Assembly (NCBI RefSeq): GCF_036370855.1
Contig: NC_088130.1
Span: 70,904,941 to 70,968,940 of the forward strand
Reading direction: 5' to 3'
DNA from: Dromaius novaehollandiae
Lineage: Eukaryota > Chordata > Aves > Casuariiformes > Dromaiidae
DNA length: 64,000 nucleotides
Shown here: one piece after another, positions 35,801 through 45,634 of the stretch
Layout: each line of letters begins with the position of its first letter
How positions within the stretch are numbered: position 1 is the first letter of the stretch
Translations under genes and position numbers: made by a program
Notes under the pieces: model-generated
What the model was told of the DNA's origin: nothing
The model's database searches: none
What the model saw: only the letters and a program-made list of their open reading frames with translations

Positions 35801-38800
35801 TTTTCAATACCTATTTTGACATACCTGGACGGTAAATGAACCTATACCTAAGGAGGATGATTATCAGCTTGTAAGATCTCGCAGGCTCTTGCAGACATGC
35901 CTATTTCTCTGCTATTAGTATGAAAAATATGCCGTGAACCCAAAGCAGAGACAATTCTATTTTTGCTACATAAGACTCCATTCTAGGGGTGCAGCTTTCA
36001 GCCAGTTCTGTGTTTTTGATTATTTATGTTGCAGCAGTGTCTGTACCTTAATTTTCTTCTCCAGTGAAAGGTTAATGCTTTCACGTGTCTCCTACCAGCT
36101 ATACAAATAACTGCATCCAAAATTTTTCTCGCCACTGAAGTCATGGTCCACGCTGGGCTTAAAAGATGCAGTTGTTAAAGTAGCCGATACAAGCTCTGGT
36201 GTTTTAAATCGATACTGCTCTATGCATCAACATCAGAAAGAGCTCGCCCATGCATCAGGCAGCTTGGTGCGACTCCTGCGTTGGCACCTGTGCAGAAGCA
36301 AGCTGCAATGCCCCTTCTGACCCCATCCAGGCAGCACGTGGGATACGCTGGCTTCTGATGAGAGACAGACTGAATATCCAGCTTTCTGCACTTCAGTCCA
36401 CATTTGTGTCTCACCTGCACAAGCATCTAACCTCCCTTCTCCGCTCGGGGCCGAAAAGGACATTTCTGGGCCTGTGGGATAGATCTGTCAGGGCGGGTGA
36501 GGGTCGGGCAGTGCACGCTGCTGCAGCGAAGTCAACGGGCAGTCACCCAGGGTCTGCCTACAGCAACCACTCGTGCTTCAACCATATCCCTCGCTTTTCA
36601 CTGCTGCTTTTCCCTTTAATGCCCCAAGCCCCAAAACTCTTCATCCTCCCTTCTCCCTTGGTGTTCAGGCAGGATTTTCACTCCTGCTTGTCTTACAGTA
36701 CCACTTCTCCGCAACCAGTCACCGCCACGACACAGGTCCCTTCTGAGCTCACTGAAAATGCATGAACAGGGACCGGTGAATAACTAACTACAGAGGAAGG
36801 AGTAATGTCAGGTTACACCTTGCTCTCTGAATGCAGCTGGTATTCAAATCCATCTCAAGATGTCTGTGTTTGGGCTAGCTTTCCCTTGATTTGTTCTGAT
36901 GCACAAATTGCTCCTGGGAGGTTTCCATGAACTACACTATATAAATGCGAGCGAGTTATTGAATGACATGTATTTCACACCTTTGCACACCAGGGACTTG
37001 TGCCACCGATACATTTTTAAACCCCACTCTTCCGTATAAGCCAGACGGTGCGTTGTCCCGGTAGGTCTGTGGAAACGTATGCAGCCCAAGTAGGGCTAAG
37101 AGTTTGGGCAATCAATTATGACTCTTTGAAAAATGCTTTAGGATCCATCAGAAAGTGTAATATATTGGAAAAATCATTATCCATCTATGCTACTTACATG
37201 CTTCCCATCACTAATATCTGATCTCATCAATTCCTTAATGTATTTATCCCCATGGTATTCACGGGAGACAGGCAAGTGCCACTCTTGGCATTTCAAGGCA
37301 GGAAAGGAGGCGGAGAGCGGAAGGGGAGCAGTGTCCCCCAAACCACGGGGCGTGTTGGAGGACCGGGCCCCTCTGCCAGGACTTTGTCCCCGCGGGTGGG
37401 CACCCCGAGCGTCCCTGCCGGCCGTGCCGCCCCGCGCTGCGCCCCGAGGTCGGCCAGCTCCAGCTCCGATCTGTCTCCCGGAGGAGCCTCCCGCTCGCCC
37501 GCTCCTTCCAAGCCTGCTTCGCCGTTTCCCAACACTTCCCACAAACCAAACACCCTGCGTCCCTCCCTCTCCCAAGACAAATATTGCAGACCAGGGCCGG
37601 TTTTAATCTTTAACCACGGCCCTCACTGGCCAAGTGTGCCGTCAGCCGCGCCACGGCCAGCCACCGGCCTTGGCCAGACCGCGGGGAGCCGTCCCGCGTG
37701 GGATGCTGCGGCTCTTCTGGGGCTCATTTCCCCGTAATCCAACTTCTGGAACAGAGGTGGGAGAGGGAAAACCCTTTGCTTCATAGTCACGCTTATAAAT
37801 TGCAGGAAGGAAAATATTCCTTTTTTCCCCTCCTTTATCACATCCCCAGTGTGGGGAGAATCCCGGGGGGCCGAAGGCTGCCGCTCCGCGGAGCAGGGCC
37901 ACGTTCCCGGGAGGCGCTCGCCACGGGAATGCCCAAGGTCTTGCTCCGTCCCAGCCAGCGGAGTAGACCTGAACCAATGCTCTTGGTTGTCAGATCACAC
38001 TGATAAACCCAGATTCAGCCTTATCCCAACCTGTTTTAGCCTCTAAACTGCCGTCCCTCACAAAATCCCTGGGGGAAAAAAATCCTGTGTAGACTGACTT
38101 GGTTTTTACTGTTAAATATCCAAAAATCCTGTCTGGGGTGCAGGGGGGGTGAAAAGCACAAAAAAAGGTTGGTTTTTCTTTTCATGAGCGAACCAGCCCC
38201 CGAGCAGCAGATCTGCCCTGTGCAAATACCGGCTTTGCGTCCCCTCTGGCCTCGTCTCCAGCTGCCGATGTCACTGCAAAGGCGACCGTTGACTCCCCCG
38301 GAGGCTGGACCTGGCCCCTCCGCCCTCACCCAGAAGAAGGGAATTGCGAGAGCAATTTCAAAATACCAAAAGAAAACACTTGCAATATTTGCTTAAAAGC
38401 CGGTGAAAATTACCTGTGCCACCCCAGACAGTCCACGTTAGCTATTTTAAGGGTAAGTCCCCGATCCTGAGCCGTGCCCTGCACGAAGGCGAGCGGGGCA
38501 GGCGGGTCTCCGAGCGCAGGTTGTGAATTCCCGGACTTTCCCTTCGGCACAGCGTAGCGCTCTGCGCGTGGCTCGGATCGGACGGCCGATTCCGCGGTGC
38601 CGAAGGGCCAGGGTCCTGCCCGCCTCGTGCTGCAGCCAGCCCGTGCTGCGGGAAACCACCACATCGGCCCCCCGTGAACACAGCAGGGCAGGAATAAACC
38701 CCCCAACACCCACTGGAGCCATAGCCAAAAAGAGGGATGAAGAGGGAGGAAACCTAGGACTAATGCCGCAAGGCCACATCAGTCCCCACAGGTTCATCAC

Positions 38801-38984
38801 GTCCCGCCTGCTGCCTCGGGCAGTGTCCGCCGCCTCGTGTTTCGGGGCAGAAAAGGAGAAAATCACCCCGCATCCAGCAATCGGCCGTGGGCTCTGCCCC
38901 CTCTGCAACTTCTCCAGCTACCAAGGGGGAGGCAGGGAAAGTGCAGAGCATCAGGCGGGAGCAGCTCCGTACCGTTAAGCACTT
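29831..38984. other. Intergenic DNA between ST8SIA3 and ONECUT2
   Basis: No exon, RNA gene or intact mobile element was recognised. GC-rich patches occur at 30,780-31,060, 31,850-32,150, 34,140-34,500, 35,258-35,420 and 37,290-37,720. Positions 31,150-31,800 may be a decayed interspersed repeat. Positions 34,687-34,706 are a perfect palindrome. An isolated TATATAAA at 36,938 has no supporting gene downstream. Confidence 0.45.
34687..34706. repeat. Perfect 20-bp palindrome
   Basis: AGAAACGATCGATCGTTTCT equals its own reverse complement and is centred between 34,696 and 34,697. It contains two CpG dinucleotides on each strand. It is too short for a replication or mobile-element claim but may bind a dimeric protein. 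Confidence 0.9.
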
Positions 38985-39260
38985 GCCGTATCACTTGTAA
39001 TTGCACCGTACATTGATATTTATATATTTATGGTTGATTACCATGAAGATTTTGACATCAATTTGGCGGGGTGCCAGAACTAGACACTACCGCGGGTAAT
39101 ACAGTGTAATTGCGAAATGCAATGATCAGGAGCAGGTTTAAAAAGAAAAGGTCAGAGTCGGTGCTTATCTCCTGAATTTTGAAAATATCATTTTGTCAGA
39201 AAAAAATCAATTTCTCATTTTTCTTGTGTTAACTTAAAGAGAGCGTAATTGATCTAAATG
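38985..39260. promoter_or_regulatory. Candidate enhancer with four ONECUT core motifs
   Basis: This AT-rich block, 4.7-5 kb upstream of ONECUT2, contains ATTGAT or ATCAAT at 39012, 39057, 39206 and 39248. ONECUT proteins recognise ATTGAT-type sequences. About 0.1-0.3 such hexamers would be expected by chance in this length, so the cluster suggests auto- or cross-regulation by ONECUT factors. Flanking sequence is GC-richer on both sides. Confidence 0.4.
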
Positions 39261-40965
39261 AACGCCTCGGTCCAGCCCCTCTGAAGCCGTTGCCAAATGC
39301 CCCTTCGATTTTCACACCTACAGTGCCAGCCCCTACAGCCGCCCATTCACGTGATGGTTTTGGCTATGCATTTTAGCCAGAAAAACGAAGTGTGTCGTCA
39401 TTCTCTCCTGTGACTGTGAAATTTTGTGGAGCTATTTATTTGTTGGGGGGTTTTAGTTAGTATTTTAGTTTGACTTGTTCAAACAGAGAATGCAGTTTGT
39501 CAGCCCCTGTTAAGCCTTCGGAGGGGAAATTTGGGTTAAGTAATGCAGGCAGCAGATGTTGAACAGAAAGGGAGGCTGTTTTTTTTTTTTTTTTTTTAGG
39601 AAAGAAAACTTTGCAGTACTTAAAGAAAGTAACTTACAGCCAGTCAAAACGCACTCAGCAATTAACGGTTACGGCAACCCGCTCTCACGCGGAGCAGCTG
39701 CCCAGTTCAGCACGGTGACGCCCCGCTGCCGTGCACAGCTGCCGAACACCTGGAGCCCGGGCGGGGCTGCCCCGCGCTCCCAGCAGACCCTTCGCGGGCT
39801 GCCGTAGCCTCTCCTGCCGGGACGGGGCAGGATCTGATGGAGCGGAGAATTTCACCCCTCTGGAAGCCCGGAAGGGTTTCCTGGAGCCCAGCTGCCTCGG
39901 CGTGCTGCTCCTCACACAGGCCAAGGGCGAAAAGCAAAATGTAGCCCTCTGATTCAAGGTGCTCCGTGACATCAGGGTGGCACGAGGGACTCGAGCGCAA
40001 AGGCCACCCCGGAGCAGCCAGGGCTGTCTCGGTGCCCCAGGGTTCCTCAGTTTGGGCTGAGACTCTGCTGTCCTTCCCGCATCCCGGAGAAGCATCTTCT
40101 GTGGGCAGGGCACAGCTTGCCATGGTCGAGGGCAGCCGAGTGTCTTTGGAAAAATCCCAGCTGAAGGCCCACTGAAATGAGCTTATTTCGAGCATGGCAG
40201 AATCAAGTAAGTATATATTCACCTAAACTTGTGAAAAAACATCCTATTATCCACCAATCTCAGGGTTCCTGCTGGATTCTGGAAGACACAAGTCTTAAAC
40301 CCACAAGCGCAGATGCCACTGAAGGCGAAGTACCGCCCAAATTCATCAAATGGGGGGCTGCCCAGAGAGAGCTGAATGCAGATGGCTTTTCTGAAAGAAA
40401 AGGGGACCAATACACAATCAAGTAAATAGCTGGGTTCATTTTTTGTTCAACAAAAAGGTTGTATTTCATTGAAGTTATGAAATGTGTCAGGAGATTTTCG
40501 CAAACCTGTGGAGCTAAAATTCAAAGTCTGATTAATCTTAACTTTTAGATAGTTGCTCACATTCTCTAAGAGTGCCGGTACCTCCCAGGAATGGCGGAGG
40601 ATGAGGTAGGTAAGTATATAAAAAAGTATGTTATGGTACCAGTTTATATTTTTGTTATACAGTTAGGGTTTGGTTTGTTTTAGCAAACAATTTCTGCTCC
40701 TTCTGAAAGCCTGGCTGAAATATTAAATTCCATTTTTCCTGGTGCTGTGGGGAGCGAAGACTATTCCCAGCATCACCAGGTCACATTCCCAGCTCGTTTT
40801 AGAGGCTGCAAGTTTCAAATCGAGCAATCGCCGCATAAAACATGAGCCCTTGGGTGCGTTAAGCAACGCTGCCGGGGTGAGGATGGGCCTCGAGAAGGGC
40901 AGGAACATGGTTTTGGCCAGAGGACCTCTGCGTGGTCCCAGCAAGGCTGGGGCTAGCGTGGGGGA
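39261..40965. other. Intergenic DNA upstream of ONECUT2
   Basis: No gene was recognised. A 19-bp poly-T run lies at 39,579-39,597, and 39,700-40,170 is a GC-rich patch. There is no repeat family that I can name. Confidence 0.45.
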
Positions 40966-41092
40966 GGCGTGAGGAGGAGGGGGACAGGGAGGAAGAGAGG
41001 AAGAGGGAGGCAGAGAAAGAGGGAGGAAAGGAAGAGAGGGAGGAAGAGGAAGAGATAAAAAAGGAAAGGGAAAAAGCGCGCAAGGAAGCCAG
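40966..41092. repeat. Homopurine tract (GGAAGAGGGAGG type)
   Basis: About 125 bp of nearly pure A/G on the + strand, with only isolated C or T, built from GGAAGAG/GGGAGG words. It is followed by a pyrimidine-rich stretch (CCCCCCTCCCTGCCCG). Mirror-symmetric homopurine DNA of this size can form triplex (H-DNA). On the minus strand it gives a false Ser/Leu/Phe-rich frame. Confidence 0.85.
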
Positions 41093-41604
41093 GGGACCTG
41101 GGTGCCCGGTCATCCCCCCTCCCTGCCCGCCCCCGCACCCGCACTGCCCACGCGCCTCGGGAGGGCTGTGCTCACCTCGCTCTTCCCAAAATCAACTGCA
41201 ACTTTTGCCTTCCTTTAGGGAGGACAAAAAGATTTCACGCATAACTTGCCCTGAACAAAGGGACCTCACGCCAGGGCTTTCCTTTTCTTCGGCCTTTTAT
41301 TTCCTTTCTCCTCTCTGCTGCGGGCTGCCAGCGGCAGGAGTGCCTGGGCTGAGGGGGAGAACTTAATTTTATACCCACACGGTCAGTGCCGAGAAACAGC
41401 TTGGGGAGCGCTGCGAGCCCCAGCGACCCGCGGGGACGGCAGCGAGGGATGGAGGGCTCGGTCAGCACAGAGCGCTGGGATCCACGGAGGAAAGCTGGCG
41501 GCAGGACGGGGTGTTACGGCACGCAGCGTCCGTGCAGGGACACTCGAGGTGCCCTGGAGAGGGGTCTGGTCACGAACGCCTTTTTGCCTAGGAAGAACAC
41601 GCTT

Positions 41605-41785
41605 TGCACGCGCCTTGCATCGCACGCAGCACGCAGCACAAAGCACCACACACTGCCCTGCACCGCACACCGCACACCGCACACCGTGCACCGCATACCC
41701 CAAACCATGCACTGCACACCCTGCACCGCACACCCTGCACCGCGTACCATACACCGTGCATCGCACACCACACACCATGCACCAC
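41605..41785. repeat. CA-rich tandem array (CACACCGCAC type)
   Basis: About 180 bp of degenerate units such as CACACCGCAC, CACCCTGCACCG and CACACCATGCAC. The + strand is C/A-rich and poor in G. The false proteins in these frames are repetitive and not genes. Confidence 0.85.
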
Positions 41786-42231
41786 TCTCTACCTCAGCTC
41801 TTTGGGGAGTTTTTCTCGCCGATGTTCAATGCAGGCTGAACTCTCACTGATCCTATCAGAAAGGTGACGTTTTCTCCTGTTACCACAAAAAACCGGGGGT
41901 GTGACCTTTACAAAAACAAAGATGGTTATCGGGGCCCTAGATAAGAGCAGCAGAAAGCACAAGGACACACTTCTTGGCGTTGCGTCTCGCCGCGTTACTC
42001 ATCCGAGCAGGGAGCAGGGGGCGGCGGAGGGGACGGCGCTGCCGGGAGCGGCCGGCACAGCCTGGCACGGCCCAGTCCCGCACACACAGGCACGGCCTGG
42101 CACGGCACGAGGGAGCCAGGCTGGCCGGCCCAGGCGTCCCACAGCAGGGGCCGTGGGCAGCACGGCCTGGCCAGAGCCGCAGGTGCCCCCTTGCCAGCTC
42201 CCTGCCCCGGCCCTGCCGCTCCCGGGGGCCC

Positions 42232-42233
42232 CG

Positions 42234-42264
<31 letters not shown>

Positions 42265-42660
42265 AGTGCAGTCGGGGTGAGTGTGTTTGTGCAGGTGTCT
42301 GCGCTGGTGCACGTGCGAGCACGAGTGTGAGTCTGGGTGTGCACGTGTGTGTGCATGTGCACGTGAGTCTGTGCACGTGCGAGCATGAGTGTTTGCGAGT
42401 CCGACGGCGAGTGTATGCGTATGTGAGAGTGCAAGTGTGTGCGAGCCGGGGTGCACAGCTGTGTGTGCACGTGGACGCATGCATGTGAGCATGTGCAGGC
42501 CTGGGCGTGCAAGTGAGCGTGTGCATCTGCGCGCATTGAGCGTGCGAGTGCACGCGGGCCTGGGCGTGCAGGGCTGCGAGTCGGGGCGCGCAGGGGTGGG
42601 CATGCGAGCGTGTGCAAGGCCGCGTGTGCAGGTGGGGGTGTGCGTGCAGCGCCAGCGGCA
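42232..42660. repeat. TG-rich degenerate simple repeat
   Basis: About 430 bp of GTGTGTGCGAG-type sequence, alternating purine/pyrimidine over much of its length, with perfect GTGTGTGTGTGT runs only at its start. It keeps several minus-strand frames open (His/Thr/Ala-rich), which are artefacts. It ends 1.3 kb before the ONECUT2 start codon. Confidence 0.85.
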
Positions 42661-43980
42661 GCGGAGAGGACGGAGACGGACTCACCCGGCACAGCTGCTC
42701 CTGCCAGGGAAGGGGACGCGGGGAGGTGTCGGGGCCGCGGACAGGCGCAGCTCAGCAGCCAGGCCGACGGCCAGCAACGCGCCAGATTAGCATGGGGTCC
42801 AGCGGCTCACAGATTCGGATCAATAGCCCCGCAATCACACGCCAGATGGTTTTGGCAAGGACAGAAATAAAGCAGTTCAGAGCACCTCGTAGTGATTACA
42901 CCTTTTCGTGCTCCTCTGCTCAACCTGTTTGGAGCGGAGATGCGCTGCGGCACCGTGCAGGTGCGAGGAAGAGCAGAGCCCTCTGAAAACGGCTTTTCCT
43001 GGGAGGAGAAGCCCGTGCGTGTGCGTATCCATGAGTGCGAGAGTGTGTGTTGGTGTGAGGAGTCAGTGACAGGAATAACACTTGCATGGGGAGCTGGATT
43101 TTCTTCTGGTGACTATGGCAAACAACTTCCTATTTTCAGCTACCAGGACGCGCTTTGCCAAGCCGTAATTTCTCCCGCATTTAATCAATATTAAGCCCTG
43201 GTTTAAAAAAACCGACGAAACGGAAGAGCACGTAACGGAGATGCCGTTAGCGCAGGAGAGCGGTGCCGGGGGGGGGGGGGGGGGGCACGCTCGTCCCGGC
43301 GCTCCCCAACCCGGACGCGGCCAATTCACGGCCCGGCGGGAGCCGCGGAGCGAGGGGTCCGCGTGGGGCCCCACGCGCGCTTCCCGGCGGGCTCCCCGCA
43401 GCAGCTGGAGGCGGCAGGGGGGGCGGCGGGCGGGGCCCCCCCCCGCACGGCCCGCGGCAGCGGATCAAAGGGAAATAGGTCACGCTCCCGCGGCCGGGCC
43501 CGCCCCGCCCTCAATTACTGTCGCCGCCAACAAAGGCAACATCTGCGCGGCCCGGCCCGGCCTCCGCGGGGACGAGCGGGCCGCGGCCGGGGGGGGCCGG
43601 GGGGGGGGGGGCCGTGCGGCGGCGGCGGCGGCCCCGGGCCCGTGAGCGGCCGCGGCCCCGGCGCGGTGCCGCCCGCCCCGTCCCGTCCCGCCCCGTCCCG
43701 CCCCGCCGCGCCATTGGCGGCCCCGCGGCGCCCCCGCCCCCGCCGCCGCCGCCGCCGCCCGCCCCGTCGCGCCGCTCCGCCCCGCGGGGCGCGGCCGCGG
43801 TGCGCGCAGCGGCGGGCTCTGGACAGCTCCCGCGGCCCAAACAGACGGCGGAGGCGGCGGCGAGGGCGAGGACGTGGCGAGGGGCCGGCGCGGGCCCGGC
43901 TGAGCCGCCGCGGCGCCCCGCTGCCCGGCGCCAGGCCCGGCCGAGGCCCCGCCGCCGCCGCCGCCGCCGCCGCCGCCCCC

Positions 43981-43989
43981 ATGGACTGA
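43981..43989 (+). other. Minimal uORF (Met-Asp-stop) abutting the ONECUT2 start
   Basis: ATG GAC TGA sits immediately before the ATG at 43,990, with no base between them. The uORF ATG has G at +4 but C at -3. A ribosome terminating here would release exactly at the main start codon. This is a direct sequence observation; its effect on translation is inference. Confidence 0.7.
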
Positions 43990-45160
43990 ATGAAGAGCGC
44001 CGGCGGCGCCTACCGCTGCCCGCCCGGGGCGCCGGGGCCCTGCGCCATGAACCCCGAGCTGCCGCTGGAGCCGCTGGGCAGCCTGCACGGCGCCGGCCCC
44101 GAGCCCGAGCTCATGGGCAGCCCCAGCCCGCACCACGGCGGCCGCGCCGCGCCGCTCCGCGCCCCGCCGCCCCCGCCGCCGCCGCCGCCGCCGCCGCCCC
44201 CGCCGCAGGAGCTGGCGCCGGCGCCCGCGCGGCCGTCCATGGTGCCCAGCATGGCCTCGCTGCTGGACGGCGCCGCCGAGTACCGGCCCGAGCTCTCCAT
44301 GCCGCTGCACCACGCCATGGCCATGCCCTGCGACTCCTCGCCGCCCGGCATGGGCATGAGCGGCACCTACACCACGCTGACGCCGCTGCAGCCGCTGCCG
44401 CCCATCTCCAGCGTCTCGGACAAGTTCCACCACCCGCACGCCCACCCGCACGCCCACCCCCACCACCACCACCACCACCACCAGCGCCTCGCCGGCAACG
44501 TCGGCGGCGGCTTCGCCCTCATGCGCGACGAGCGGGGGCTGCCCGCCATGAACAACCTCTACGGGCCCTACAAGGAGATGCCGGGCATGGGCCAGAGCCT
44601 CTCCCCGCTGGCCGCCGCGCCGCTGGGCAACGGCCTGGGCCCCCTCCACGGCGCCCAGCAGGGCCTGCACGGCTACGGGCCGCCGGGCCACGACAAGATG
44701 CTCAGCCCCAACTTCGAGGCCCACGGCGCCATGCTGGCCCGGGGGGACCAGCACCTGTCGCGCGGGCTGGGGACGCCCCCCGCCGCCGTCGTGTCCCACC
44801 TGAACGGCGTGCACCACCCCGGGCACCCGGGCCACGCGCCGGCGCACGGGCCCGGGCTGCCCCCCGGCCGGGAGCGGCCGCCCTCCTCGGCCGGCTCCCA
44901 GGTGAGCGGCTCGGGGCAGCTGGAGGAGATCAACACCAAGGAGGTGGCGCAGAGGATCACCGCCGAGCTGAAGCGCTACAGCATCCCGCAGGCCATCTTC
45001 GCCCAGAGGGTGCTGTGCCGTTCTCAGGGGACCCTCTCGGACTTGCTGCGGAACCCCAAGCCTTGGAGTAAACTGAAATCCGGCAGGGAGACCTTCAGGA
45101 GGATGTGGAAGTGGCTGCAGGAGCCCGAGTTCCAGAGGATGTCGGCCCTGAGGCTCGCCG
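43990..45160 (+). CDS. ONECUT2: ONECUT2 coding exon 1 (CUT domain; 3' exon outside window)
   Basis: ONECUT2 is a nuclear transcription factor with one CUT domain and a divergent homeodomain, active in liver, pancreas, retina and neurons. This exon encodes residues 1-390 plus one base of the next Ala codon; the donor is CTCGCCG|GTAAGT. Visible parts are the N-terminus MKSAGGAYRC, which assigns ONECUT2 rather than ONECUT1; the family start-like segment MNPELPLEPLGSLHG at residue 20; a 14-proline run (59-72); the conserved TYTTLTPLQPLPPIS segment; a His-rich tract (147-164); SFxLMRDERGLPAMNNLY-like and KEMPGMGQSLSPL segments; and the CUT domain at about 311-387 (EEINTKEVAQRITAELKRYS...WSKLKSGRETFRRMWKWL). 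The homeodomain exon is not present up to 64,000, as expected from the tens-of-kb intron known in other vertebrates. Start choice is by homology; Met20 (44,047) is an alternative. Confidence 0.96.
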
Positions 45161-45614
45161 GTAAGTCCCGCCGCCCGCGGGGCAGACCCGGCCCGCGGCC
45201 GCCCCCGCCCCGGGCGCCGCTTCCCCCCGGCCCGGCCCGCCGAGGGGCTCCCCGCCGGCGCGGCAGAGCAGCGCTGCGGGGCCGCTTCGCCCCCCGGCCG
45301 CCCCCGCCGCCCCGCCGCGCTCTTGCCTGCAGCCGTCGGAGCTGGCTCCCCCGGCGGGCGCCGGCCGCGGCCGCGGAGGCGTCGAGGGCCCCCACGGGCG
45401 GCTCTGCGCGGCCCTGCGCGGCTCTGCGCGGAGCGCCGCCTCCCGCCGCGGCCCGGCTCCCCCGAGCGCGGCCGCCGCTCCGCGCCCCTCCGCTCCCGGC
45501 ATGGCGGCGGCGCAGAGCGGGCGGCCCGGGCGGCGGGGCCGGGGCGGGCGCGGAGGGGCGCGGAGCGGCGCGGAGGGGGGCGGCCCGCGGCCGCATTGTT
45601 CCGCGCGGAGCGGC

Positions 45615-45634
45615 GGGCGCCCCCTGGCGGGGCC
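45615..45634 (-). promoter_or_regulatory. CTCF-like binding site
   Basis: Read on the minus strand, the site contains CCGCCAGGGGGCGCC, a full match to the core of the CTCF consensus (CCRSCAGGGGGCGC). It lies 455 bp after the end of ONECUT2 exon 1, inside the CpG island. CTCF binding near promoters often anchors chromatin loops. In such GC-rich DNA a chance match is more likely than elsewhere. Confidence 0.55.

Noticed and set aside
36938-36945. TATATAAA, a possible TATA box
   Set aside because: No exon or transcript-like structure follows; one such word is expected by chance in AT-rich DNA.
39709-39725. TTCAGCAC followed by GGTGACG, a possible RE1
   Set aside because: Only the left half matches; the right half GGACAG is missing.
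41937-42692. His/Thr-rich minus-strand frames up to 251 residues
   Set aside because: They are translations of the TG-rich simple repeat.
43810-43835. GGACAGCTCC in the ONECUT2 5'UTR as an RE1
   Set aside because: Right half-site only, with no TTCAGCACC at the required distance.
43480-44847. A 455-residue minus-strand frame over ONECUT2 exon 1, and a second forward frame (43,614-45,071)
   Set aside because: They are shadows of the GC-rich coding exon; the real frame is fixed by the conserved ONECUT2 protein and CUT domain.
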